This document shows positions 46,174-57,785 of a stretch of 64,000 nt of DNA, piece after piece (position 1 is the stretch's first letter; each line of letters begins with the position of its first letter). Below the pieces are notes generated by a model, which was not told where the DNA came from, searched no databases, and worked only from the letters and a program-made list of their open reading frames with translations. Both the position numbers and the translations under genes were made by a program. This stretch comes from Andrena cerasifolii. Lineage: Eukaryota; Arthropoda; Insecta; Hymenoptera; Andrenidae. Location: NCBI RefSeq assembly GCF_050908995.1, contig NC_135118.1, positions 19,539,501-19,603,500 of the forward strand. Reading direction: 5' to 3'.

Positions 46174-47988
46174 GGTAAATGTACCAATGACTAGCCATGT
46201 ACCAATGCATGGCTACTGATTCAGATATTAATTATTATTAAGCTATGTATATCAATCAGGCACATTATATTGATTAATTTGTGTTATATAATCCTTAAAC
46301 TTCATACACTAAAAATGATTTTGATAAATATTATGGTTAAAACGCTTAAAAAATTGTTTGAAATCTCACAGTAAAGACGCCACCGTTTCCTTAAACGGCT
46401 TCCACTGACAAGGGAACACCGCGAACCCGTACGCACCGATTTGAGCGCAACTTTGTGGGTTTATAGAGTGACTCTAGGCAAAAACAACGCTACGTTTCAT
46501 TCCTGCCCTACCGCCCTTTAAGGGTGTGAAAACTAGCTCCGAAGTCAAACAGACTCTCCCACTGTTTCGCGTCCAACTCTTCAAGTACGAGACAGAAAAG
46601 AATTGAAACGGAAATTTAATGGTAGAATAAGCACTGCAAACTCGCGGTCACAAATCTTTTAGAAGCTTCGAGTTAATAGAATAAGCTCTTAAAGATTACA
46701 CACCTGGTTCTGAGTGAACTTGTGCGTTGGAACGCTTGAGAATGTAAAGCAGATTATTTCTTTATCTCTGAATGCCTGATACCCGATTAATCACCTTCCG
46801 TTTGTTTTGATAATTGCTCGCAGGGGAAATTCCGGAATTTTCGATCGCTTTGTAACGTGTTCGGCAACACTTACGCGCGTACCTATAGGAAATTACGCGC
46901 AAGTAGAAAGGCACGCGGGCTAGGTACACAGAATGCTGCAGGTAAGTGTTGCGCGCAATATTTGCAAAGAGGGCAAACAGCTATGACGACACTCGCTCGA
47001 GATTCTCTCCTTCAGATAACATACGAAGAGTGAGAAAAAACGTTTCTTCTTCCATAATATGAAATCTTGAATAAAAGATGACGAACCGAGGGCGCCGTTT
47101 GTGTTTTCTCGTACCTATTGCGCTCTGGCAAATATTTCACGCGTCACTCGCTCCGCTGAAACACCCTGTATACTTAACACAGCAATAGTGCCTACACGCG
47201 TCAGTGTTTGCAACCTCATTTTAGAAATAGAACAATTTGGAATGGTAGCAAAATGTTTGCGCACAAGTTAGCTCCGCTATGCTTGTATTGCAATTTGCGA
47301 GCTAGTTCCTTCAAAACAGCGCTTTCGCACGAAACATCCAAATACTGCGATACTCCGAGAGCTGCTGTATTCCGTAATTATAATATTTCCATTTATTTTC
47401 TATAGTAACATTGAAAATACAATTTACGGAAAGTTGGACGAAACACAGCTTAATAGATTTTAGAGCTAGAGGGTGATGTCGAGACTGTTCGAAACAAGTG
47501 TTTTGAAAGAGATATTGCGTGTTATATATAGGTGGTTTCGGTGGTTCAGAAAGTGGGGGTTGAAAGGGACGAGGCATAGAGATCAAGGTGCAGGGATGAG
47601 TAATAAGGGACGGATGAAGTCACAGGGAAAGGAATTTAGGATATTTGCTATTGCTATCTGTAGAAGTAAAGGAATGACTGAAACTGGAGAAAAATAAATT
47701 TAAGTTGCGTTGGTATACAACAGAACTACCATATTAATAAAATGGGCCAATAGGACTGAGTGCAATAAGACACCAAAAACTTAACCATGTTAGCAAAAAC
47801 AGAAGGAGCATTAGTCACGAACAGCACTAACATTCCCTAAGAGAAAGTTTAGCAAAGACTTAAAATTGAATAGTGCTTCAAAAATTTATTTAAAAACTCC
47901 CAACTTCGTCCGAATCTCTTTATACCTATGTTACTATTTTCCACTTAATTCTTAGAGCAACGAAAATATTCTTTCGGACACTCGACAC
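46174..47988. other. Intergenic, mostly without features
   Basis: A block at 46413-46520 starting gacaagggaacaccgcgaac resembles the CAAGGGAAG terminus and may be a decayed relative. Otherwise only short unrecognised frames. Confidence 0.4.
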
Positions 47989-48246
47989 TAGGGGAAGGTA
48001 GGGCAAAACGGGGTAGTTAAGGTTTGATGATGAATAAAACACAGATTTTCGTAATAAACTAATCAATTTTATGTCTGAACCATTCTTTGGTAATAAGTCT
48101 TTCAGTTTAACTGTGAATCAACCTGAGTTTTACAGGCTTAAATTGAATAAATACAACAATTCAGAACAAGTCGTTTCTCCCCATCTTGTCCCACGGGTAA
48201 AAAACAATATAAATAAAGTATATATATGTATATATATATAAAGTAA

Positions 48247-48378
48247 TTATTTATTGGGTTGGCACAGGAGGCACACATGTATAGCTTCGTCGTTCTCATC
48301 TCCTACATCAACACAGAAGAAATGATCCCATTTGCCACATATTTGGCAGCTTATCCACCTTTCCACAAGGGAATCAGT
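48247..48378 (-). pseudogene. C-terminal PHD-like zinc finger of a pogo-type transposase
   Basis: The frame carries WISCQICGKWDHFFC, then fourteen residues on CLLC, and ends at TAA (48247-48249). W-x-x-C-x2-C-x2-W-x-H-x2-C with a closing CxxC is the PHD-like C-terminal motif found in many insect pogo-type transposases. All metal-binding Cys and His positions visible in this fragment are intact. It lies about 30 bp after the N-terminal fragment, so roughly the whole DDE domain is deleted. Confidence 0.75.
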
Positions 48379-48408
48379 TCATTTAGACTAATTAACAGAA
48401 AAGAACTA

Positions 48409-48450
48409 TCATTTTTCTCGGCCCCTCTTCCATTTGTAGTTTTTAACCAT
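48409..48450 (-). pseudogene. Transposase N-terminal fragment (pipsqueak-type start)
   Basis: Preceded by an acceptor-like TTGTTCCAG, the frame reads MVKNYKWKRGREK and stops. It matches the opening of the 61550-61798 fragment (VVRNYIKKTKRGE), the start of a Psq-type helix-turn-helix. Only the first residues remain. Confidence 0.6.
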
Positions 48451-48851
48451 CCTGGAACAATGAGAAGCTTTGATTTCTATTTCTAGCTAATGAAAATGAG
48501 AGTTACCCCACCATGCCCCTGCTCGTCTCACTACAATCATATGAACACTGCCCGAAACGTTATTTACAAAAGTATACAATAACATACGTTCCTTATAGCC
48601 AGCTAAATTCTGCCTTAAAAACACATACATATACCGGAGATCTTCTATATTATTATATCATTGTGACGAGTGCTAAAAATAAGGAAAAATTAAGGAAGCC
48701 AATAAATTATAAATTCTGATCTAACTTCGTCACTCGCTGCTCACGAACGGCGCCGATAGCGACGCATCTAACGCGTATACTCAATTTCAATCAGTGCGTT
48801 TGAATCGCGAGATACGGGGGGTAGTACCCCGTCCTGCCCCACCTTCCCCTA

Positions 48852-49610
48852 TGGGAATTCCTTCAGAGGGTAAATGTCCCTTTCATAAATTAAAATGGAA
48901 GAAAGAAACTAAATTCCAAGCGTCACCAGGACTGTAATCGAGATTTCATTATATCCACCATTTGGATGGAACGCGAACCCCTAAGGAGCATGGCAGCCAC
49001 CCTGTATCGACGCGATTTCGGGCATCGTGAAACCCTCGGTCTTAACGGCGGGGATCCCGTATCAAATGGAGCTGCCCCGCACTGCACGGCGTTAGAAACG
49101 CGAGACCTTTCGAGTGGCAAAAATAGACACGAAACACGTTCCTCTTCTTTCCGTCTTTTCCGGACTCTATGCCGCCTCGATGTTACTTCTAAACGTAGCA
49201 CGGGCCGCGCACTCGAGGCAATTAAATGCGGAGCATGATTCACGGGACGATCTGCGAGAGAGATCGTGATGCAACGATCCTTTCTATACGAACCGTCGCG
49301 ATGCATCCTCCACGCTGCGGCTCGTATATAGGTAACTATTCGCTCGTTGGTATACCGTCTTTGCAGAAATATAGTGATGAGTCCGCGAACCTCGGTACTA
49401 GTACTTTATCCACCACGTATCCGCGATTCCACGATCTCGGTCTGTTGCCTGGGGCGAGACTGAAAATTCAATTCTACTTCGTAGTCGTCACAGACAAAAC
49501 TGTACCTTCCGAAGGTTTGATGATTTTCCATCTGGCAAACCTTAAGGATTTATAGAAGCAGTTACTTTCTAGGTTTCTTGCGACACTAGATTAATAAAAA
49601 TTGGGCCTAG
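48852..49610. other. GC-rich island, no gene
   Basis: Overlapping frames at 48923-49306 (minus), 48966-49238 and 49226-49555 (plus) have no domain. Confidence 0.4.
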
Positions 49611-49983
49611 TTATGCAGAAAGCTAGCAACCCTCAATCATCTGAAATTAAGTTTTAGTTTGAAGATTTTAATTAATTGTTAAAGAATAGCAGCTCTATTT
49701 CTATTGGCTGTATTTTATTTCCAGTTATGGTTTTACAATGCTTTTTAATGGGTTATTTAATAGTGAGTAATGTAATTAATATTATTTTAAATTTTCTCTA
49801 GTTTTTATTTTTCAAGCCTAAATGAAACTACGGCTTGGTAGCTTTAATATTTTTTACAATGTAAGGGTTGTTATATGGATTGGTAATTTTTTTGCAAAAT
49901 AAAGATCGCAAAATTATGGGATCCCTGCCTACTGTGTTTAACTAAGTTTTTCTTATTTTGAGGGTTTGTAGATTTTTGCATAA
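49611..49983. mobile_element. Foldback MITE, TTATGCAGAAAGC family, 373 bp
   Basis: The left end ttatgcagaaagctagcaac and right end gtttgtagatttttgcataa are inverted; inner arms also pair. A second copy, interrupted, is at 18382-18990. The next element starts five bases to the right. Confidence 0.8.
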
Positions 49984-49987
49984 GTTA

Positions 49988-50419
49988 CAATGGAAGATCC
50001 CGAACCCGAAAATTCAAAAAATTCTGAAACTTTGTGGATATGTAGGGAATGTCCTCCTAATTACAGCGCAATTTTTGTTCGCTGCCCCAAAATCACACTA
50101 AGGGGGTGAAATTAACCCCTGAAGACTCGGCTATTTTTCGATTTTCTGTTGTAACTCGGGAACTGTAAGAGATAGAAAAAAAGTTTCAAGACAAAAGTTA
50201 CTTCTTTTAATTAGATCTAGCAATTGGTTAAAACAATATTTCACAATTCACGAGTTATAACAGAAAATCGGAAAATTACCAGATTTTCAGGGGTCAATTA
50301 CACCCCCTGAGAGTGAATTTGGACAGCAAAAAAAATTCCCTTGTAATCAGGAGGACATTCCCTACATATCCACGAAGTTTCAGAATGTTTTGAATTTTCG
50401 GGTTCGGGATCTTCCCTTG
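49988..50419. mobile_element. CAAGGGAAG foldback element, full copy, 432 bp
   Basis: The ends caatggaagatcccgaaccc and gggttcgggatcttcccttg are inverted and flanked by TTA on both sides (49985-49987 and 50420-50422). The structure and length match the copy at 31642-32072. Confidence 0.87.
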
Positions 50420-50422
50420 TTA

Positions 50423-51234
50423 GACCAATTCGTATGGAGAGCGAGTTACGTATTTTGCAATAACTTCCAATTACTACCTGATTCATTGTAATAGATTGAG
50501 CTTTAAATTTATATTCGCCGAAAATTAAGAAGCACATATGGACTTCGTCAGATTTACCAACAAGCTAACGTTCTGTTCTGGACCTGAACGTGTCCCTGGA
50601 CTTCTGAATAATTGTCGGCGAGATAATCGAGGGTTCTATAGACTTCGCCCTCCGTTGCTTTTACATCACTGAATCTCTGCCAGGCACAGTACCACTACCA
50701 TATGCAATTCTAACGAATCAACGAAGAAATACCTAAAGAAATATTTAACAGGTTCAGTGGCACGTGTGCTACACGTGGTTCGTATTTTTTATCGCGAGTA
50801 CACCTCCCTTTTCCCCCTTCAAAGTGACATGGAACAGGGAAGAGAATAAGTTGAGACTACCCAAGAAAAACCCAAGTTCAATTTCCTTGTAATTGAATCC
50901 TGCGATGCAACTGTTTAACTCAAATGAGAATACATACGTTTTCTTCATAGCACAACTCGAAACTGGTAATTTCATTTGATATTACTATTATTGCATCGCC
51001 TAGTATGGGCGCAGTGCTGCATCACAAATTGCACTTCGTGCTTATTCCCACCTTCTTACGAGATTTCCTAGGATCGCGTTACGTAATCCTCCTTCGTCGT
51101 TGAAAACTTAATTTCTACCTTTGCAGCCACGTCTTACGCGACGAAGAAACGACACTCGGCAGAAATTCTTATACTGTTCCCGCAGATGCTTCATATAGTA
51201 AAGTGGGCCTCACATATTATGGGACACCCTGTAT
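50423..51234. other. Intergenic, no gene
   Basis: A mariner-like end (gggacaccctgta) lies at 51221-51233 without a partner. Otherwise ordinary. Confidence 0.4.
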
Positions 51235-51236
51235 TA

Positions 51237-51584
51237 GGGATTGCAAACCGGTAAACCGATAAATCGGTAAATCAGTTTGAAGCTTTTTTTCACTGATAAC
51301 GTAGTAGATATCGACGGAATTATGCGCTACATATATCGAGAAATACGTAATTTACCGGTAAATATCGAGAAATACGCAATTTACCGGTAAATATCGAGAA
51401 ATACGTAATTTACCGGTAAATATCGAGAAATACGTAATTTATCAAATTACCGGTAAAAATTTGGCAATTTACCGGTAAAAATTGGATGTGTATCAATGTA
51501 GCGCATAATTCCGTCGACATCTACTACGTTATCAGTAAAAAAAAAACTTCAAACTGATTTACCGATTTACCGGTTTGCAATCCC
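51237..51584. mobile_element. TA-flanked MITE with internal tandem repeat, 348 bp
   Basis: The ends gggattgcaaaccggtaaac and aaatcggtttaccgg-type right end (accggtttgcaatccc) are inverted, flanked by TA (51235-51236 and 51585-51586). Inside, inverted gtagatatcgacggaattat / ataattccgtcgacatctac arms enclose four copies of a 29-bp unit (atcgagaaatacgtaattta, then ccggtaaat). Confidence 0.87.
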
Positions 51585-51590
51585 TAAATA

Positions 51591-52042
51591 CAGTCTTCCC
51601 CGGTTTATCGCGAAAGATTCGGGACCGGGGAATTCTCGATAAACCGGGGCAGGGGAAGTAGTTAGCAGCTAATAAACTGAACCTTGTCAGGGCCCTCGCC
51701 CGAACCGTCTGACAAGGGGACTGACCGACGTAAACCGAGAGTGAGTGAAATAGCGCGTCAACGGGAGACCCTCGGTCAACGGCGAATCGAGTCATTCAGT
51801 ACTGAATTTGAAAATTCTCATATTACCGATTACACCTTGATGAGAGTATCACCGATGGATTGGTGAGTTTATGTCGACGAAAATGAATCCAAACACGAAG
51901 CAATTCGGTCTATTTTTTATTATGAAAACATGCTTAGAATTAAGATTAACTCACAAGATTTCTCCTGCAATTATCGAAGTAATTTGCCAATCCTGGTAAT
52001 ACCAAATACGTACTAAACGTCCAGGCAATTTTTCCTGAAGAA
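51591..52042. mobile_element. Probable pogo/Tigger-like remnant (left end)
   Basis: TA followed by cagtcttccccggtttatcg, with a local inverse (cgataaaccggggcagggga) at 51632-51655. From 51743 it shares long blocks with 15883-16195. Terminus style and TA flank suggest pogo/Tigger; no catalytic motif is visible. Confidence 0.55.
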
Positions 52043-52800
52043 AATTTTATCTAATCATCTCAAAATATGTATAAATCAATACCAAAAAGACTTTCCCCGT
52101 ACGTGTTACAGTTTTTTTTTTAAAAAATCACGGTTTTACGAGAATGTGCCCTTAACAATCAATGCTAACACGCGTTCAGTTGTAACTGGAATAGATCCCT
52201 ACGCGGGGAGTGCCGTTTAAATTAACCAACGGAATAATTATAATTATCGATGTATTGATCACGAGGCTTTCTCGCGGTCGATCCCTCGGCGATGGTTAAA
52301 GTTTCCATTCGCCCACCCGTGGCGATTAAATGGTAAAGGAGCAGCTTCACCGTGAAGCGTGGGTGTGATCTGCGTTGAAACGTAGGGTGCGTATATAGCC
52401 ATCGATGACGCTGCTCGCCGCTGCGATATTTCAATTTATTAATCAGAATCCATTCGCAATTCGGTCATCCGTGGTAGCCAGTTATATTCGTCGGGCACGC
52501 AACTACACGATCGAGTAAATTCCGCCGGTGAAACGTTTCTGAATACCGCCTCGTCGGTTATTCCATAATAATTCCCATGGGTAATAAACCAGGAGGGACT
52601 GGCAAGGAGCAAGACAAAAAGATTCCGTGACTCAAGGTAAAGATAATGCGCTCGAGCTTAGATGCCATTAGTCATTGCGCGACTACTTGCTCGTTCGGTA
52701 AACAGAGGCTCTTTCGTAACCATGATCACGCGTTGAATGAAAGAGTCCAACGAGTTGTTGATTGATTAGTACTCGATTGTACACTATGTATTCGAAAGGA
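52043..52800. other. Intergenic, GC-rich at 52190-52740
   Basis: No gene or element is recognised. Confidence 0.4.
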
Positions 52801-52810
52801 TTAAAGTTTA

Positions 52811-52865
<55 letters not shown>

Positions 52866-53052
52866 GAAAGTTTATTAATCCTTTCGAATATTATTAAATT
52901 TATATTTTAAACTTCCAGATATATATATTTTTTTTATATTATATATATAGTTGCCACCTAGATCCCGTCGGAGGTAAAATATCCCCTTGTCTGTTTACCG
53001 TTAAAAATGGTGTGAATTTTTATATTATTAAATTTATATTTTAAACTTTCAG

Positions 53053-53083
<31 letters not shown>

Positions 53084-53092
53084 ATATTATTA
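52801..53092. repeat. TA microsatellites with a duplicated flank
   Basis: A (TA)n run of about 50 bp at 52813-52862, a smaller one at 53053-53077, and two copies of attaaatttatattttaaac followed by tttcagatatata show a local duplication. Confidence 0.85.
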
Positions 53093-53775
53093 TAGGGTAA
53101 AGGACCCAATTACTGTCACCCTAAGCTGTTTTACGTAAAATAACAAATAAATCTTGTGAAATGATGCATAAAAGAAAATTAGCACACAACTGAAACTGTT
53201 ATTTATACGATGCAAAAAACAGTACTTAATTTTTTCTTCAATAACTTGAATAAAACCATCAATAATTTTAAGCGGATATTAGAAGAGTGAAAACGATGAC
53301 TTCCTTACTAGCTAAAGAGAAAGCAAGGCGTTAAAGAAAATGCTGTAATTGTAATATTTAAGGTATTAACATAAAAATAATATAATGTTCTAAATAATAT
53401 TCATTAAGTCTTTTTACTTATTAATTGGATGACAGTGATTGGTACAAGCGTTTCAAGCATTTTAGTATTACTGCCATGTGAATACAGCACGGATCGTTAC
53501 TGACAGACAACGTCATTACTGGCATTCCGTTCATTGTGCGATCTACCCAATTTCAGTCTCCCGACTTCGGTTGAACGGATAGCTGGATATTGGGGCTAGC
53601 GTGCACAGTTGAAAGTTACTTTCAAATTTAATTAAAGCAAAAAATGATTTTTGAAAAAGTGACAGTAAGCGTGACAGCAGTATTAGATTAGCTGGCAGTA
53701 ATTGGGGTGTCAGTATTAGCTTAGCTGGCAGTAATTGGGGTGTCAGTAACTGAGACAAACACATTTTAAGGGTGT
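53093..53775. mobile_element. GGGTAAAGGACCC-type element, larger relative
   Basis: It starts TA (53091-53092) then gggtaaaggacccaattact, as in the 211-bp element at 21637. The interior is longer and holds two copies of agctggcagtaattggggtg. The right end is not clear. Confidence 0.55.
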
Positions 53776-54230
53776 CAGTAATAGATCGCGAAATATATTT
53801 TTGAAATTGATGATTTTATGCATAAAAATCGAAATTTTAAGGTTCAGCAAATTTTTTTCATCAAGTAAAGATATTAAACAATAATAAATAAAAAAGGACA
53901 ACAAAAAAAAATATATGGAGGTCGTTAATTTAAAAAAAAAAACTGATTGTCAGGTAATAGAGACGGGTTTTTCGTACAATAAATGCCCTTGCTCGTGTCA
54001 ATTGAACGTATAGTTTTCCCTGTACACTGTCAACGCGGTTGAAAAATGTCATTCTCAGGAAAACGCGTTCAAATTTCCGCGGAAAATACTATATCCCTCC
54101 GTCAATTTTACGAATTTCTCCATAAAATTTCGAGAGAGCAGTCTTGAGACGCGCGTCTTTCACAAAACGTAAAAAGAAAAAATCAATTTTTCCGATTTTT
54201 TACAGTAGCCTCCCCTTTAAGAAGGGGCGC
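53776..54230. mobile_element. Right part of a TTAA-type foldback element
   Basis: Contains attctcaggaaaacgcgttc (54051), comparable to the shared inner motif of elements A, B and D, and ends cagtagcctcccctttaaga at about 54202-54221, a near match to the family's CCCCTTAA end. The left end is not identified. Confidence 0.55.
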
Positions 54231-54370
54231 CCTTGAGAAATCTAGAGAGAAAACTTTGCCTCAGAAAACTGTTTTCTACTACATTGGTTAACACGTGTGG
54301 CACTTTTAATTCGCGATTCCGTAGCGAAGAGGCGACTTTTAAAATGTGACATCTGTATTTTTCGTCGTTT

Positions 54371-54739
54371 TTGCACGGCGTGGAGAAGAGCATAGTAACG
54401 TTGGACTGGCCTGCACAATCGCCTGACGCGAATCCAGTCGAAAACGTTTGGGGTTGCATAAAGCACAAGCTTCGAGGAAAATGTATATTCGCGGTCAAGC
54501 AGTTATCTCGAAATATTCGAGAAATGTGGTCTTCATCTTCGGAGTATGCAGAAAAGTTAGTTGGAAGCGTGTCTAAACGGTGTCAAGCCGATTATCGGCA
54601 ACAACGGAGAGACGAGGGCATATTCTAGGTAACTGCGTGTTATTAATTCATAAAACGTACTTTTTGGCAATATTGACTTTCTTTAAATTTAATGATTCCT
54701 TTCGGAGATAGGAGCGTCACACTCTTGTGGGACAGACTG
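54371..54739 (+). pseudogene. Tc1-family transposase C-terminal remnant with right terminus
   Basis: The frame at 54374-54628 reads VTLDWPAQSPDANPVENVWG, the conserved block holding the third catalytic acidic residue (the E of NPVENVW) of DD34E Tc1 transposases, then 55 more residues to a natural stop. Upstream the frame is broken by a TGA and the first two Asp motifs are missing. The 3' inverted-repeat end is gtcacactcttgtgggacagactg, followed by TA (54740-54741). Confidence 0.85.
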
Positions 54740-54969
54740 TATCTTTATCTTTTCCGTCGTATGTTCGAGGGTCATCAGTTGCACGTTCATTGGCACGCCT
54801 CCTATAAATTACCTTTTTAATTTACCTGTCATTGATACGCGAGTTTATCGATCCTATCTCCGCGGAACGCTCTATCTGTCGTGTTATTCGTGAGAGCTGA
54901 CAACGCGCGATGGGCAACGGCAATCCAGGTGATTGAAAGTTGGAACGCTTTTCTAGAATTGATGGAGTA

Positions 54970-55941
54970 GGGGGGCCAGGGCTAGTTGATACGTTCTTCA
55001 GTTTTCAATGTTTTTCATTTTTATTTGAATTATTAATTTCTTGATAACGCATATGCTAAAATATACTTCGATCCTTCCTCTTTAATATATTGTAAATGAG
55101 AAGTTGAGAGAATACGTACAGAATGAATGAGAAAATGTTATTTGGACGAAGGTAAAATGTATCAATTTACCCCACTGCTAGTTGTTACGCTATTCACTTT
55201 TCAATTTTTTTCATTTTTTATTTGAATTAATTCCTTAATAACAAATATGCTAAAATATAATTTGGTCCTTCCTCTTTAATATATTGTAAATGAAAAGTTG
55301 AGAAAATACGTGCAAAATGAATGAAAAAATGTTATTTGGACGAAGGTAAAATGTATCAATTTACCCCACTGCTAGTTGATACGCTATTCACTTTTCAATT
55401 TTTTTCATTTTTTATTTGAATTAATTCCTTAATAACAAATATGCTAAAATATAATTTGGTCCTTCCTCTTTAATATATTGTAAATGAAAAGTTGAGAAAA
55501 TACGTGCAAAATGAATGAAAAAATGTTATTTGGACGAAGGTAAAATGTATCAATTTACCCCACTGCTAGTTGATACGTCATTCTGTTTTCAATTTCGTTC
55601 ATTTTTTATTTGAATTAATTACTTGATAACAAATATGCTAAAATATACTTTGGTCCTTCCTCTTTAATGTGTAGTAAGCGAAAACTTGAGAAAATACATA
55701 CAAAATCAATGAAAAATTTGGATGTATCAAAACTATTTACTCTTTCTCTTTATAAACGAAAACAATTTTTTAAAAAAAACTATTGTTAACGTCAATGTTT
55801 GCACACGTACGGTGGATCGTAGGAGAGAATTGAACAACAATCTTCACGTATCTCGTTGAAATGGAGCTACATATATATACGGTGTCGAGATAATTCGTCT
55901 GCATTAGTTTGCACTCTGTATCAACTAGCCCTAGTCACCCC
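54970..55941. mobile_element. Pogo-like non-autonomous element with 194-bp tandem units
   Basis: The left end ggggggccagggctagttga follows TA (54968-54969). The right end tcaactagccctagtcaccc ends at 55941, followed by TG where TA is expected. Units of 194 bp (caatttaccccactgctagt marker at 55163, 55357 and 55551) repeat about four times. The right side (acggtgtcgagataattcgt) is shared with the element at 61188-62167. Confidence 0.82.
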
Positions 55942-56265
55942 TGTCGGAGAAATAGAAAGGGATGATGACACTTGGACGGTTATAAGAGGAGTTTTGCATT
56001 TTTGTCAGGCTACGTGGGAGGCGTGTGCCAAGAATAGAGATTAGAACGTTATTTCGGTGTCCCTGTCGACTGCCAACGCGCACCATTTCTACTTTGTACA
56101 CTCCTTCACTGTGATCAACGATTTCTCACATTTTCTGCTCCATTTGCTCCGCGAGTTATAAGTTCGGGACGCTCCAACCGCCCACGGTCAACGATTCTCC
56201 AACTTTCTTTCCCTGGATGATTGCTTCCATAGCTGCGGAGTGAAGAGCGACAAATTCGTTGCTCA
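55942..56265. other. Intergenic, no feature seen
   Basis: Short stretch of mixed composition between two insertions. Confidence 0.4.
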
Positions 56266-56269
56266 GACT

Positions 56270-56604
56270 AATTCATATTACCAATTATTTTGGCAAGCAC
56301 AATTATTTCCCCAATTGCAGCAATTCATAAATACTCACTAAAATTAATTTTATCATATTCATCGATTCATCAAACTAGACTGATAATAATAATTACATAC
56401 ATAAATTTTTATATATTCATAAGATACTTTATATTATACTCAATTATTACAATAAATCTGTTATCTATCCTAAATAGTGAAATAAATAAATTAAAATATG
56501 AATTTATTATAAACAAAAAAAAAATTACATTCTTCCTATTCATAATCTCATACTCCTGTTTCCCACCAATAATAACATTTATCTTAAAATGATTACTAAT
56601 TGAT
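56270..56604 (+). pseudogene. Nuclear copy of mitochondrial nad2 (NUMT), partial
   Basis: AT-rich, with a hydrophobic frame containing SLKLILSYSSIHQT, like the SLRKIMAYSSI-type block of insect ND2, and ending SCFPPIITFILK then TGA TTA, which becomes KWL in the invertebrate mitochondrial code and matches the PPF-x-x-F-x-KW region. A frameshift is likely near 56290 (tttggcaa upstream fits a WQ pair). It corresponds to the C-terminal half of the gene. The assignment rests on motif recognition by eye. Confidence 0.72.
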
Positions 56605-56630
56605 TTGGGGCGAGGTGTGGGCGTCACTGA

Positions 56631-56955
56631 CAAGGGAAGATCCCGAAGCCGAAAATTCAAAAAATTCTGAAATTTTGTGAATATGTAGGGGATTCCCTCC
56701 TGGATACAGCGCAATTTTTGCTTGCTGCCCAAATTCACTCGAAGGGGGTGAGATTAGCCCCTGAAAATTAGGCTATTTTTCGATTTTCTGTTGTAACTCG
56801 GGAACCGTGAGAGATAGAAAAAAAGTTTCAAGACAAAAGTTACTTCTTTTAATTAAATCTAGCATTTGGAAAAAAATATATTTTACAGTTCACGAGTTAT
56901 AACAGAAAATCGGAAAATAACCGGATTTTCAGGGGTCAATTACACCCCCTGAAGG
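56631..56955 (+). mobile_element. CAAGGGAAG foldback element, right end truncated
   Basis: It starts caagggaagatcccgaagcc, follows the family through the palindromic centre to ggggtcaattacaccccctg, and then loses the right terminus. Confidence 0.8.
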
Positions 56956-57785
56956 GGGCTAAAATGATTATTTTCAACTGTTGAACTGAGTTCACCACGC
57001 GCCTGCTCGTGTACCTGTCATTGGCGCGCCCGGCCGAGGGTTAACCGCCCTGGTCGGCCGCTAGTCGGTGCGTCTTTAATAATCAGCAACAACATTAGCC
57101 AGTAAATATATCATATTCCCTCCACCGTTGACGCTCGGTTCATTCCCTTAAATTGCCGAGAAACACGATCTCCCAATTGCTCTGAGCAAGTGGGCCGACA
57201 GGAAACGCTGCATTTCCATTCCGCGTTAATCGTTGGACTTACTTTAAATAGTGCAGCGCATTAAATTCAGCCCTTAATCGCTAGTCGGCGAAATTCACGG
57301 AAATAGCAGAAGAAGCAAGATACTAGTGGGAAAGGGTGGTTGCGCGATGCGCAGTGGTCTGGAGAGCGGCGTTTCGTGGCCAAAATTCAAATAATACTTA
57401 TATCGATTTCTTTCCACGCATATTTTGATCTGTTACGACTATTTATACTAATTGTGATGTAATACGATTATTCAGAGTGAATTATTGAAAGAATAGTAAT
57501 TGTTACTGTGCACAAAAGAATGAAATATCACGGCAAAATTCTAGACATGTTTATGGCTGTTTTGTAAGTCAAAATCAATTGCTTTTTTAATAAAATTCGA
57601 TTACATTTAGTTAAGTTAGCATTTTTGGAAAAGTAGACAATATTAAAAAGATAGAGAAAGAACGTAAAACGAAAGTACGGGTAAAGAAGTAAGACGAAAA
57701 CTGATTGATAAATATAGCTGAAATATACATATAAATGCCTGATTATTATACGTCTTCTGAATCCAATTCTAAATTATTTAAATGC
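56956..57785. other. Intergenic, no feature seen
   Basis: GC-richer to 57360, then AT-rich. No gene. Confidence 0.4.

Larger units (their letters stand above)
47991..48849 (-). mobile_element. TA-flanked pogo-like deletion derivative, 859 bp
   Basis: The ends ggggaaggtagggcaaaacg and tcctgccccaccttcccc are inverted repeats flanked by TA (47989-47990 and 48850-48851). On the minus strand it keeps the first 13 codons of a transposase and a terminal zinc-finger segment, with the catalytic middle lost. This combination fits an insect pogo-type (Tc1/mariner superfamily) element. Confidence 0.82.

Noticed and set aside
47160..47185. caccctgtata and similar mariner-like ends (also 13300, 51221)
   Set aside because: Too short and unpaired to define an element.
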